NCBI GenBank assembly: GCA_045577475.1
Contig: JAZNIM010000201.1
Coordinates: 1-27,619, forward strand
DNA: 27,619 bases
Direction of reading: 5' to 3'
Source of the DNA: UMGS1387 sp045577475
Lineage (GTDB): Bacteria; Bacillota; Clostridia; Oscillospirales; CAG-382
The translations under genes and the position numbers were made by a program. Each line of letters opens with the position of its first letter. The first letter of the stretch is position 1. Of this stretch, positions 1-6,750 are shown piece after piece. The notes under the pieces were generated by a model. The model had not been told where the DNA came from and did not search any database. It worked only from the letters and a program-made list of their open reading frames with translations.

Positions 1-1095
1 CTCATCAAGAGGACGTCCCGTGGCACTCTGACATACAAAGTCGGCTTTATACTCAGCTTCAACATCTCCGCACTTTGCCTTTATAAGTGCATTTTCACCT
101 TCGGCAAGGATACAGGTCATGCTTATGCTTCTTTTTCTGTCCTGAATCTCACAGTCATTCTTTGAAGCAATTCTTGAATTTTCCTTGTCCTTGTCGCTTC
201 TAATGCCGTACATGGACTTGTTTTCACTAACGTATGCGCCTGTAAAATACTTATCTGTAAATCCGCCTCGGGAAAAGATATTTTCAAGGCTTTTAATCTG
301 CTCTTTGTCTGCATTTCTTGCACCGTCCACAATTTCACGCCAGATTTTTGTGGTGTTATAAACGTAATCGGGGCTTTTCATTCTGCCTTCGATTTTAAGG
401 CTGGTTACTCCAAGGCTCAGAATATCCTCCATTCTTGTACCGAGGCAGGAGTCCTTCAGGCTTAAGGGATATCCTTTTTTCTGCTGTCCGTCAAGGGTAT
501 ATTCAAGTCTGCAGGGCTGGGCGCATAAACCTCGGTTTCCGCTTCGTTTGCCTATAACCGAGCTCATAAGGCACATACCCGAATGGCACACGCAAAGAGC
601 ACCGTGGATGAAAATTTCAGTTTCTATGCCAAGCTCCGTTACCTTTTTTATTTCCTCCATAGGCATTTCTCTTGCAAGAACAACCCTTGAAAAGCCAAGC
701 TCATTCAGCCTTTTTGCACCCTCGCTGTTATGACAGGCACACTGGGTGCTTGCATGAAGGCACACAGAGGGCATCTGTTTTTTTATGTTGTATGCAAGTC
801 CTAAGTCCTGCACTATAAAGGCATCCGCACCAAGGCTTGCCGCATTGTACACAAGGTCAAGCACCCCTGTCATTTCCCTGTCGGTGACAAGAGTATTTAC
901 GGTAATGTTGGTTTTAACCCCTAAAATTCTGCAAAGCCTGATAGCTTCTCTCAGCTTTTCGGGAGTGAAATTTTCGGCATTCTGTCTTGCGTTGAATTCG
1001 CCAAAGCCGAAATATACCTCATCCGCTCCTGCGTTTACCGCAGAAACAAGTGCATCATATGAGCCTGCCGGTGAAAGAATGTATGGTTTGTTCAT
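1..1095 (-). CDS. U32-family peptidase-like protein (3' end cut by window edge)
   Basis: The reading frame stays open for 365 codons from an ATG at 1095 to the left edge, so the C-terminus is missing. It begins MNKPYILSPAGSYDALVSAV, and carries the U32 signature HASTQCACHNSEGAKRLNEL followed by a GALCVCHSGMCLMSS segment and the motif SGNRGLCAQPCRLEY. These conserved cysteines bind an iron-sulfur cluster in characterised relatives. The family was first described as collagenase-like peptidases, but bacterial members such as RlhA and TrhP act in hydroxylation of 23S rRNA or of tRNA wobble uridine. An RNA-modification role is therefore at least as likely as proteolysis; which one cannot be decided here. 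A GGAG lies 6 bases before the ATG. It is transcribed divergently from mreC out of a shared 123-bp spacer. Confidence 0.9.
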   Translation of the reverse strand, partial: MNKPYILSPAGSYDALVSAVNAGADEVYFGFGEFNARQNAENFTPEKLREAIRLCRILGVKTNITVNTLVTDREMTGVLDLVYNAASLGADAFIVQDLGLAYNIKKQMPSVCLHASTQCACHNSEGAKRLNELGFSRVVLAREMPMEEIKKVTELGIETEIFIHGALCVCHSGMCLMSSVIGKRSGNRGLCAQPCRLEYTLDGQQKKGYPLSLKDSCLGTRMEDILSLGVTSLKIEGRMKSPDYVYNTTKIWREIVDGARNADKEQIKSLENIFSRGGFTDKYFTGAYVSENKSMYGIRSDKDKENSRIASKNDCEIQDRKRSISMTCILAEGENALIKAKCGDVEAEYKADFVCQSATGRPLDE

Positions 1096-1122
1096 GGCTT
1101 CTCCGTTATTTACATTTTTTTA

Positions 1123-1151
1123 TTGAAAAATATTACGATATATATTATAAT
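1123..1151 (+). promoter_or_regulatory. Promoter of the mreC-comEC-holA operon
   Basis: A -35 TTGAAA (1123-1128) and a perfect -10 TATAAT (1146-1151) are separated by exactly 17 bp, a strong sigma-A arrangement. Transcription would start near 1158, giving a leader of about 60 nt before the mreC start at 1219. Its -10 element overlaps that of the divergent U32 promoter. Confidence 0.75.
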
Positions 1152-1172
1152 ATAAAGAAAGCGAAAAGTAAA
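1144..1172 (-). promoter_or_regulatory. Promoter of the U32-family gene
   Basis: On the minus strand a -35 TTTACT (1167-1172) and a -10 TATAAT (1144-1149) are separated by 17 bp. The -10 overlaps the -10 of the opposite mreC promoter, because the shared ATTATAAT contains TATAAT on both strands. The predicted leader is about 40 nt. The -35 matches four of six consensus bases. Confidence 0.6.
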
Positions 1173-1218
1173 CGTATATTTTTAAATTTTCCCTATTTCG
1201 CCACGGAAGGAGATTTCC

Positions 1219-2067
1219 ATGAAAATCCCTCACAGAAAACACGATTTATTTATACCGTACATGTTTGGTATTTCGGTAATTCTTACCGTCATATGCTTTT
1301 TATCCCATTTTTCGGGGACAAGCACACTTATTTCAAAAGGACTTTCCTTTGTTACAACTCCGTTAAGAGCGGCAACAAGGCTGGTTGCTAATTCCATCGA
1401 CTCGGCATCCCGGCATTTTTCGGATGTTGATGCACTGCTTGAAGAAAATGCCGCCTTGAAAGATGAGCTTGAGGACTTAAAGCGTGAAAACAACCGTCTT
1501 GAAAGAGTTGACGATGAAAATCAGTCTTTGTACAGATTTCTCGGTCTTAAAAGAGAAAACTCCGACTATTCTCTCACCAATGCAAAAATCATTTCACGCT
1601 CCACTTCAAACTATATTTCCACCTTCTCTCTCAACAAAGGCTCTTTCCACGGAATAAAAGAAAACATGCCCGTTGTTACCTCAACAGGTGCACTTTTGGG
1701 TGTGACCTATTCCGTTGATTCGGATTCTTGCAGATGCATGTCAATACTTTCTTATGACACAAATGTGGGCGTTTACTCGGAGAAATGCGGTGAAACGGGG
1801 CTTCTTTCGGGTTCAATAGAGGTATTCAGCGACAACAAGTGTGTTATTTCGGGTCTGTCAGACAACACAAAAATCAAGGAAGGCGACAGCATTCTCACAA
1901 GCGGTCTTGGAGAGATTTACCCCAGAGATTTAAAAATCGGCACCGTTGAAGGCTTTATAACCGAAATAGGTTCACAAACAAAAAGTGCTGTTGTAAAGCT
2001 TGACAACTCTATTTTCACAGCCGACAATGTTATGATTATTACAAGCTTTGAAAGAGAATACAACTGA
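1219..2067 (+). CDS. mreC: Rod shape-determining protein MreC
   Basis: This 282-residue protein has the normal MreC layout: a short basic N-terminus, one membrane helix at about residues 14-31, a coiled coil at about 70-110 rich in Glu, Leu and Lys, then the extracytoplasmic beta-rich domain. Family-typical segments are the N-x-G-S-x-x-G-I-K-E-N-M-P-V turn (NKGSFHGIKENMPV), the G-A-L-L-G-V stretch and, near the end, SILTSGLGEIYPRDLKIGTV. MreC joins MreD, RodA and PBP2 in the elongasome that directs lateral wall synthesis. The start is set by an AGGAG at 1208-1212, 6 bases before the ATG. Usual partners mreB and mreD do not follow; comEC starts on the last base of the stop codon instead. The assignment is firm. 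Confidence 0.93.
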   Translation: MKIPHRKHDLFIPYMFGISVILTVICFLSHFSGTSTLISKGLSFVTTPLRAATRLVANSIDSASRHFSDVDALLEENAALKDELEDLKRENNRLERVDDENQSLYRFLGLKRENSDYSLTNAKIISRSTSNYISTFSLNKGSFHGIKENMPVVTSTGALLGVTYSVDSDSCRCMSILSYDTNVGVYSEKCGETGLLSGSIEVFSDNKCVISGLSDNTKIKEGDSILTSGLGEIYPRDLKIGTVEGFITEIGSQTKSAVVKLDNSIFTADNVMIITSFEREYN

Positions 2068-4274
2068 TGAAGGGTGTCACAAAACCCGTTGTTCTCACGG
2101 GACTTGGGTGTGCTTTTTGTCTTTACATTCTGTTATGCGGCTCGTTCAGCTTTGGCACGTCAATAGCCATATGCACAGCCGTCACGGCAGTATTAGGTCT
2201 TACCGTTGCTTTTACAAGCGACAGAAGTGCGGGAATTATCCTTATATTTATCACAGCAGTTTGCATGGCACACGCTTGTTTTATTTCCGCCTTCCACGAA
2301 AAAGCCGCTTATTCCTTCATTTATGAGCAGAAGGACAAGCCCGACAGCGTTTATACCGTGGAAATAACAGCTCTCAGAAGCTACGGTTCATATTCAAGTG
2401 CGGACGGAAAAATCATTTCCTGTGACGGCAGGGAGCTTGACAGAAAATTCAAATGCCGCTTCGGCTTTTATTCAGGCGAGGCTCTTGATGCAGGCGACCT
2501 TGTTACTTTTACGGGAACACCCGAACGCCCTTCAAACGATGAGTCTGACGGGTTTGACAATGTTTCCTATCTCAGAAGCCGCAAAATATTTATTACCTTT
2601 CCCGTATGTTCGGTAACAGGCTCGGAAGCAGGCAAAGCTCCACTGCAAAAATCAATTCACAAATACATTGAAAAAGTAATATACAAATTTGTGCCTTACC
2701 GCTTTGAATTTGAGAGTGCAGATGTTTCATATTCCATGCTCGTAGGCGACAAAAGCTTTCTTTCGGACAACGTTAAAGAGGCTTTTACAAGAAGCGGTAT
2801 AATCCATCTGCTTTGCGTATCGGGAATGCATCTTACGGTAATAATGGGTGCACTTTACAGCCTTTTCAAGATATCGGATACAGGCAAACGGCTGTCTGCG
2901 GTGTTGATGATTGTCTTCTGTTTTGTATACCTTGCCGTAATCGGCTTTCCCATATCTGCAGTGCGTGCGGGAATTATCTGCATAATCGGCTACTGTGCTT
3001 CTCTTTTGGGAAGAAGCACCGATGCATATTCCTCGCTTTTTGCTTCACTTGTAATTGTTTGTCTTATCTCACCCTACAGCGTGATTGACATATCTGCAAT
3101 TCTTTCCTTTGCGGCATCCTTGGGTATTATTACATCCATCGAGCTTTTTGCCGAAAAAGAAAAGGGCGGCTCTGTTTTCTCAAAGATTATTTATGTATTA
3201 AAATCAATGCTTGCTGCCAACATCGGTGCTGTACTGTTTACATATCTTTTCAGTGCAAACGCCTTTGGCGGCATTTCCCTTGCATCGGTTCCCGCAACGC
3301 TTCTTACAAGCTTTGCAAGCGAAATCCTCTTGATTTTTCTGCTTATAACAGTGGTGCTTTCGGTCATTCCGTTTTTACAGCCCTTGCTGTATCTGACCGG
3401 CTTTATTTGCCGCCTTTGTGCCGAATTTATTATCAGCATTGCCAAAAGCTTTGCAAATCTAAAATTTTCTTACACGGAAATTACGAATGTGAGCCTTTGG
3501 CTAGTGCTGTTTATTATTGTGATGTGCGTCCTTTGCTTTTTCATTTACTTTGACAGGAAAATTCCAAAGCTTATCTGTTTTTTTACAACCACTTTAATAT
3601 GTGCCGTTGTGGTGTTTATTTCCTTCGTCACCACTATTGCCGATGACAATGTGTACAAGGTAAGCTATTTCAGGCAAAACAAGGACGACAGGCAGGCTTG
3701 TATCAAGCTTGCAAGCGAAGGGTATCTTATTATAAATGCAGACGACACCCTATGTTTTAACAGTGACAGAGCTGTTTTTGACGACAAAAGAGGAAACAAC
3801 TATCTTCTCATAATTCCCGACAAAAACACAAATTCGGCTATTCTTGCTTCAAACATACAAATATTCCGTGACAAGTACGGCTTGAAGGGCGTTTTCCTTC
3901 CTCCCACTTTATCGGGTGAACGGCTGAAGAATGAGCTTTCGGCAAAAGGCTGTCCTACTTCTTTTATTGAAAACATGCTTGACTTCGGTTCTTTTACAAT
4001 AAACTTTGATTTTTCGGGCTCAGCTGCATTTTTCTCGGTTGACGACGGCAAGACAAAAACCGAGGTTTTATTCTCAGACAGGTATGACAGCAAAAAATTC
4101 AGCAAAGACTGTGATATAGCAGCCTTCTTTACAAGAGAAACCAAAAACCAATTTGATACTTCCTCCGACGTTTTACCTCCTTGCTCCGCATTTATAACAC
4201 GTCTTAAAAAGGATGAAGTATTTGACAAAACACACAACACCTACGGTGAAAAAAGCTTTGACATAAAGGGGTGA
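2067..4274 (+). CDS. comEC: ComEC/Rec2-type DNA uptake channel protein with degenerate C-terminal domain
   Basis: A 735-residue membrane protein that matches ComEC in length and layout. There are N-terminal helices (about residues 8-75), an OB-like soluble part (about 95-180), then the Competence channel domain, marked by GDKSFLSDNVKEAF and SGIIHLLCVSGMHL at residues 227-256 and followed by many helices to about 525. ComEC carries single-stranded DNA across the cytoplasmic membrane during transformation. The last 200 residues align in position with the usual metallo-beta-lactamase-like domain, but the histidine-rich HxHxDH metal site is absent: the equivalent segment reads LLIIPDKNTNSAILASN. 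The start ATG shares one base with the mreC stop (TGATG), suggesting translational coupling. The holA frame overlaps its end. Channel identity is firm; nuclease activity of the C-terminus is unlikely. Confidence 0.92.
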   Translation: MKGVTKPVVLTGLGCAFCLYILLCGSFSFGTSIAICTAVTAVLGLTVAFTSDRSAGIILIFITAVCMAHACFISAFHEKAAYSFIYEQKDKPDSVYTVEITALRSYGSYSSADGKIISCDGRELDRKFKCRFGFYSGEALDAGDLVTFTGTPERPSNDESDGFDNVSYLRSRKIFITFPVCSVTGSEAGKAPLQKSIHKYIEKVIYKFVPYRFEFESADVSYSMLVGDKSFLSDNVKEAFTRSGIIHLLCVSGMHLTVIMGALYSLFKISDTGKRLSAVLMIVFCFVYLAVIGFPISAVRAGIICIIGYCASLLGRSTDAYSSLFASLVIVCLISPYSVIDISAILSFAASLGIITSIELFAEKEKGGSVFSKIIYVLKSMLAANIGAVLFTYLFSANAFGGISLASVPATLLTSFASEILLIFLLITVVLSVIPFLQPLLYLTGFICRLCAEFIISIAKSFANLKFSYTEITNVSLWLVLFIIVMCVLCFFIYFDRKIPKLICFFTTTLICAVVVFISFVTTIADDNVYKVSYFRQNKDDRQACIKLASEGYLIINADDTLCFNSDRAVFDDKRGNNYLLIIPDKNTNSAILASNIQIFRDKYGLKGVFLPPTLSGERLKNELSAKGCPTSFIENMLDFGSFTINFDFSGSAAFFSVDDGKTKTEVLFSDRYDSKKFSKDCDIAAFFTRETKNQFDTSSDVLPPCSAFITRLKKDEVFDKTHNTYGEKSFDIKG

Positions 4275-4279
4275 TTAAT

Positions 4280-5416
4280 TTGGCAAAGCCTGCGTTCAAG
4301 GAAAAGCCCTCGGAAATACACGCAAGAAATATTGTGACGCTGAAAGAGCGAATCAAATCGGGACAGCTCTCGGGAGTTTACCTGTTTTACGGCGATGAGG
4401 AATATACAAAAAACCACTACTGCAAGCTACTTACGGATGCAGCGGGCGAAATGCTGAATGTCACAAGCATATACGGCTCGGAGTTTGAGCTAACCGACTT
4501 TATTGCCGCCTGCGAAACCAATGCCATTGAAAGCTTTGACATGTTTTCAATGTCAGAGGACAACATGGAAGCCGATTCCGACGACAACAATTCAATCCGT
4601 GTTATAAAGCTAATAAATCCCGATATAGCCTCCCTTGCAAAAAAGGACAGCGACTATTTTATTGAGTTTCTCACCTCTCCGCCGGAAAACACGGTTATAA
4701 TCTTCTGGCTGTATGCAGGTGAGGAGGACACCCTTTCAAAAAGCATCTACAAAAAAATCACAGAGCTATCTCTTACCGTCAACTTTAAAAAAGAGCCTGT
4801 TTCAAGCTCTGTTTTAATAACCTGGATTTTACGCCACTTTTCAAAAGAAAAGCTGAACTGCGAGCGGCATGTTGCAGTCCATCTGTGCGGAACCGTGGGA
4901 AACAGCATGACGGATTTGAAGAACGAAATTGACAAGGTCATTGATTACATCCGCTTTGAAAACAGGGACACGGTGACAGTAGAAGACGTCAACTTTATAT
5001 GCATAAAAAGCGTTGAAGCTCAGATTTTTGACATTTCAAACGGTGCCTTCAGCGGCAATTTCACAAAAGCGGCAAAGGCACTTGAGGTCTTACGTGACAA
5101 AAAGGAAAGTCCCATTCTTATACTTGGAACAATTGCAAAATCCATGCGTGACCTTTGCGTTACCGAGAGCTTCATCAAAAGCGGCGTTGCAATACCTTCA
5201 ATTTCAAAGCTCAGCGGACTTCCCGAATTTATCGTAAGAAGCTGCTCAGAGATTTTAGGAAACAGAAAGCATGATTTTCACGGCAACGATTCTTTTACCC
5301 TTTGCGCCTCAAGGCTTGTAACAGAGTACGACAAAAAATTAAAAAGCTCACGCACAGACGGCTATGAGCTTCTTCTTGAGCTAATATTCAAGCTTTCATT
5401 TGCGGGAAAAATCTGA
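4280..5416 (+). CDS. holA: DNA polymerase III delta subunit (clamp loader)
   Basis: HolA opens the beta sliding clamp within the clamp-loader complex. The N-terminal GVYLFYGDEEYTKNHY is the typical delta-subunit opening, a P-loop-like fold without a real Walker A. Mid-protein NSMTDLKNEIDKVIDYI and the C-terminal AKAL-x-x-L block with LELIFKLSFAGKI fit the family. At about 378 residues it is slightly longer than the usual 330-345, with a Glu/Asp/Asn-rich stretch near residues 90-105. Start choice: the frame can begin at GTG 4271, overlapping the comEC stop, but AGGGGTGA at 4267-4274 is a good ribosome binding site lying 5-6 bases before TTG 4280. I prefer TTG, giving MAKPAFKEKP. The 3' end overlaps the convergent comF by 21 bp. 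Identity is firm; the start is moderately sure. Confidence 0.9.
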   Translation: MAKPAFKEKPSEIHARNIVTLKERIKSGQLSGVYLFYGDEEYTKNHYCKLLTDAAGEMLNVTSIYGSEFELTDFIAACETNAIESFDMFSMSEDNMEADSDDNNSIRVIKLINPDIASLAKKDSDYFIEFLTSPPENTVIIFWLYAGEEDTLSKSIYKKITELSLTVNFKKEPVSSSVLITWILRHFSKEKLNCERHVAVHLCGTVGNSMTDLKNEIDKVIDYIRFENRDTVTVEDVNFICIKSVEAQIFDISNGAFSGNFTKAAKALEVLRDKKESPILILGTIAKSMRDLCVTESFIKSGVAIPSISKLSGLPEFIVRSCSEILGNRKHDFHGNDSFTLCASRLVTEYDKKLKSSRTDGYELLLELIFKLSFAGKI

Positions 5417-6049
5417 GTGTGTGTAAGCAAGGCTTATACATGTGATTTGGGCATTCGGATACACCGTGAGCAACACCTTGATACATTCGCACATTGTGCT
5501 TGAAGTGGTAACAACATCATCTACCAAAAGGATATCCTTCGGGATGTCCTTTTTTACTGCCGCAAATTTTCCAAGCACGTTCAGCCTTCGCTGTGCTGCA
5601 TCAAGATTTTTCTGATCCTCTGCTTCCTGCCTTCTTTTCAGCAAAGGAGTGTACACAAGATTATCCTTTCCTTTGCACAGGATTTTACAAGGCTTTGCAA
5701 CATGGTCATACCCGTACTTTTTAACGTTTTTTCTGCTTCTCGGCACATTTACAACAGCAAATTCTTTTTCATTATCCTGTGCCAACTTATTATAAAGCTC
5801 TGCAGCAAACACAAAAAGTTCCCTGTTTCCATGCCTTTTAAGTGCATAAATCAGCGACTGAACGGTGGCGTTTTCATAAGAAAACATGCTGTAAGCATTT
5901 ACCCTGCAGCCTTGTACCTCCAGCATCCTACAGGATAACTGCGTTGACTTTTTCAACTTATCAAAGCAAGAGGGGCACACTGCACCCCTCTTTAACATTG
6001 TATTACATATTTTGCATTTTGGCGGAAATATAAAATCAATTATATTCAT
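5396..6049 (-). CDS. comF: ComF-family protein, phosphoribosyltransferase fold
   Basis: This 217-residue protein opens with a zinc-ribbon of four cysteines (C12, C15, C25, C28) and ends with a phosphoribosyltransferase domain whose PRPP-binding loop is VDDVVTTSST at residues 176-185. The NVPRSRKNVKKYGYDHVA segment (about 101-118) is the typical ComF middle region. ComF is required for natural transformation in Bacillus and other species, acting on the cytoplasmic side of DNA uptake. Its start ATG shares a base with the lexA stop (TAATG), so it is co-translated with the SOS repressor. It converges with holA, the last gene of the operon that also encodes ComEC, overlapping it by 21 bp with no terminator visible between them. 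The family call is firm; natural competence of this organism is not shown. Confidence 0.9.
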   Translation of the reverse strand: MNIIDFIFPPKCKICNTMLKRGAVCPSCFDKLKKSTQLSCRMLEVQGCRVNAYSMFSYENATVQSLIYALKRHGNRELFVFAAELYNKLAQDNEKEFAVVNVPRSRKNVKKYGYDHVAKPCKILCKGKDNLVYTPLLKRRQEAEDQKNLDAAQRRLNVLGKFAAVKKDIPKDILLVDDVVTTSSTMCECIKVLLTVYPNAQITCISLAYTHSDFSRK

Positions 6050-6657
6050 TATCTGTAAAATCTTATATCCGCAACGACCTGACCGAGAATTGTAACCTCG
6101 TCGGCAATAATAGGCTCCATGTCCTTGTTTTCAGGCTGAAGTCTGTACTTGCCGTTTTCCTTATAAAAACGCTTAACGGTTGCTTCATCCTCTATCATGG
6201 CAACAACTATTTTTCCGTTATCTGCATAGTCGCACTTTTCCACAACTACAACGTCGCCGTCCATGATGCCGATTTCTCTCATGCTCTCCCCTTTTACATT
6301 AAGGGCAAACAGCTGCTTTTCGTCATACTTCTTATCTGTGGAATAGTTGACAATTCCCTCAAAGTTTTCTGCTGTAAGTATCGGAAGACCTGCGGCAACC
6401 TGTCCGAGAACAGGTACCTTGTAGTGGTACACTCTTGCCTCAACAGCCTCTGAAAGAATAATTGCTCTGCTCTTTCCGTTTTCTCTGTCAATATAACCCT
6501 TTGCCGCCAGCTTTTCAAGATATCCTTGTGCCGAGGATGTGGACTTGATTCCCAAATCCTTACAGATTTCTCTGACCGACGGAGCATAACCGATTTCATT
6601 TATTTTTTCTTTTAGATATTCAAATACTCTTTGTTCCTTTGGCTTCAATGGTTTCAC
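6049..6657 (-). CDS. lexA: SOS-response repressor LexA
   Basis: LexA represses DNA-damage genes and cleaves itself when RecA filaments form. The N-terminal winged helix (residues about 1-65, VREICKDLGIKSTSSAQGYL) binds DNA. The C-terminal peptidase has all key residues: the Ala89-Gly90 cleavage site in QVAAGLP, Ser125 in KGESM and Lys162 in ATVKRF. Ser and Lys are 37 residues apart, as in Escherichia coli. At 202 residues the length is typical. Start choice: GTG 6666 is possible, but GAGGTG at 6664-6669 is a near-perfect ribosome binding site 6 bases ahead of GTG 6657, giving MKPLKPKEQRVFEYL, like other clostridial LexA. An SOS box in its promoter implies autoregulation. comF overlaps its stop. 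Identity is very firm; the start is likely. Confidence 0.95.
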   Translation of the reverse strand: MKPLKPKEQRVFEYLKEKINEIGYAPSVREICKDLGIKSTSSAQGYLEKLAAKGYIDRENGKSRAIILSEAVEARVYHYKVPVLGQVAAGLPILTAENFEGIVNYSTDKKYDEKQLFALNVKGESMREIGIMDGDVVVVEKCDYADNGKIVVAMIEDEATVKRFYKENGKYRLQPENKDMEPIIADEVTILGQVVADIRFYR

Positions 6658-6691
6658 TTTCTGCACCTCACTTTATCTTCATTACACTTAC

Positions 6692-6720
6692 ATTATAACA
6701 TCTGAACATATGTTTGTCAA
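6692..6720 (-). promoter_or_regulatory. Consensus sigma-A promoter of lexA-comF
   Basis: On the minus strand a perfect -35 TTGACA (6715-6720) and a perfect -10 TATAAT (6692-6697) are separated by 17 bp. Transcription would start near 6685, about 28 nt before the preferred lexA start. Such a strong promoter is expected for a gene held down by its own product. Confidence 0.85.
6703..6716. promoter_or_regulatory. LexA operator (SOS box)
   Basis: The sequence TGAACATATGTTTG fits the Gram-positive LexA site CGAAC-N4-GTTCG (core GAAC-N4-GTTC), with one mismatch in the core half-site. It lies wholly inside the -35/-10 spacer, so a bound LexA dimer would block RNA polymerase. This is direct sequence support for autoregulation of lexA-comF. 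No second copy was seen elsewhere in the window. Confidence 0.8.
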
Positions 6721-6750
6721 CACTTTTTTGCTCGAAAAATGTCGAATTTT

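Noticed and set aside
5417..5450. Possible terminator after holA (TAAGC/GCTTA stem)
   Set aside because: The stem is about five pairs with no T run, and it lies inside comF.
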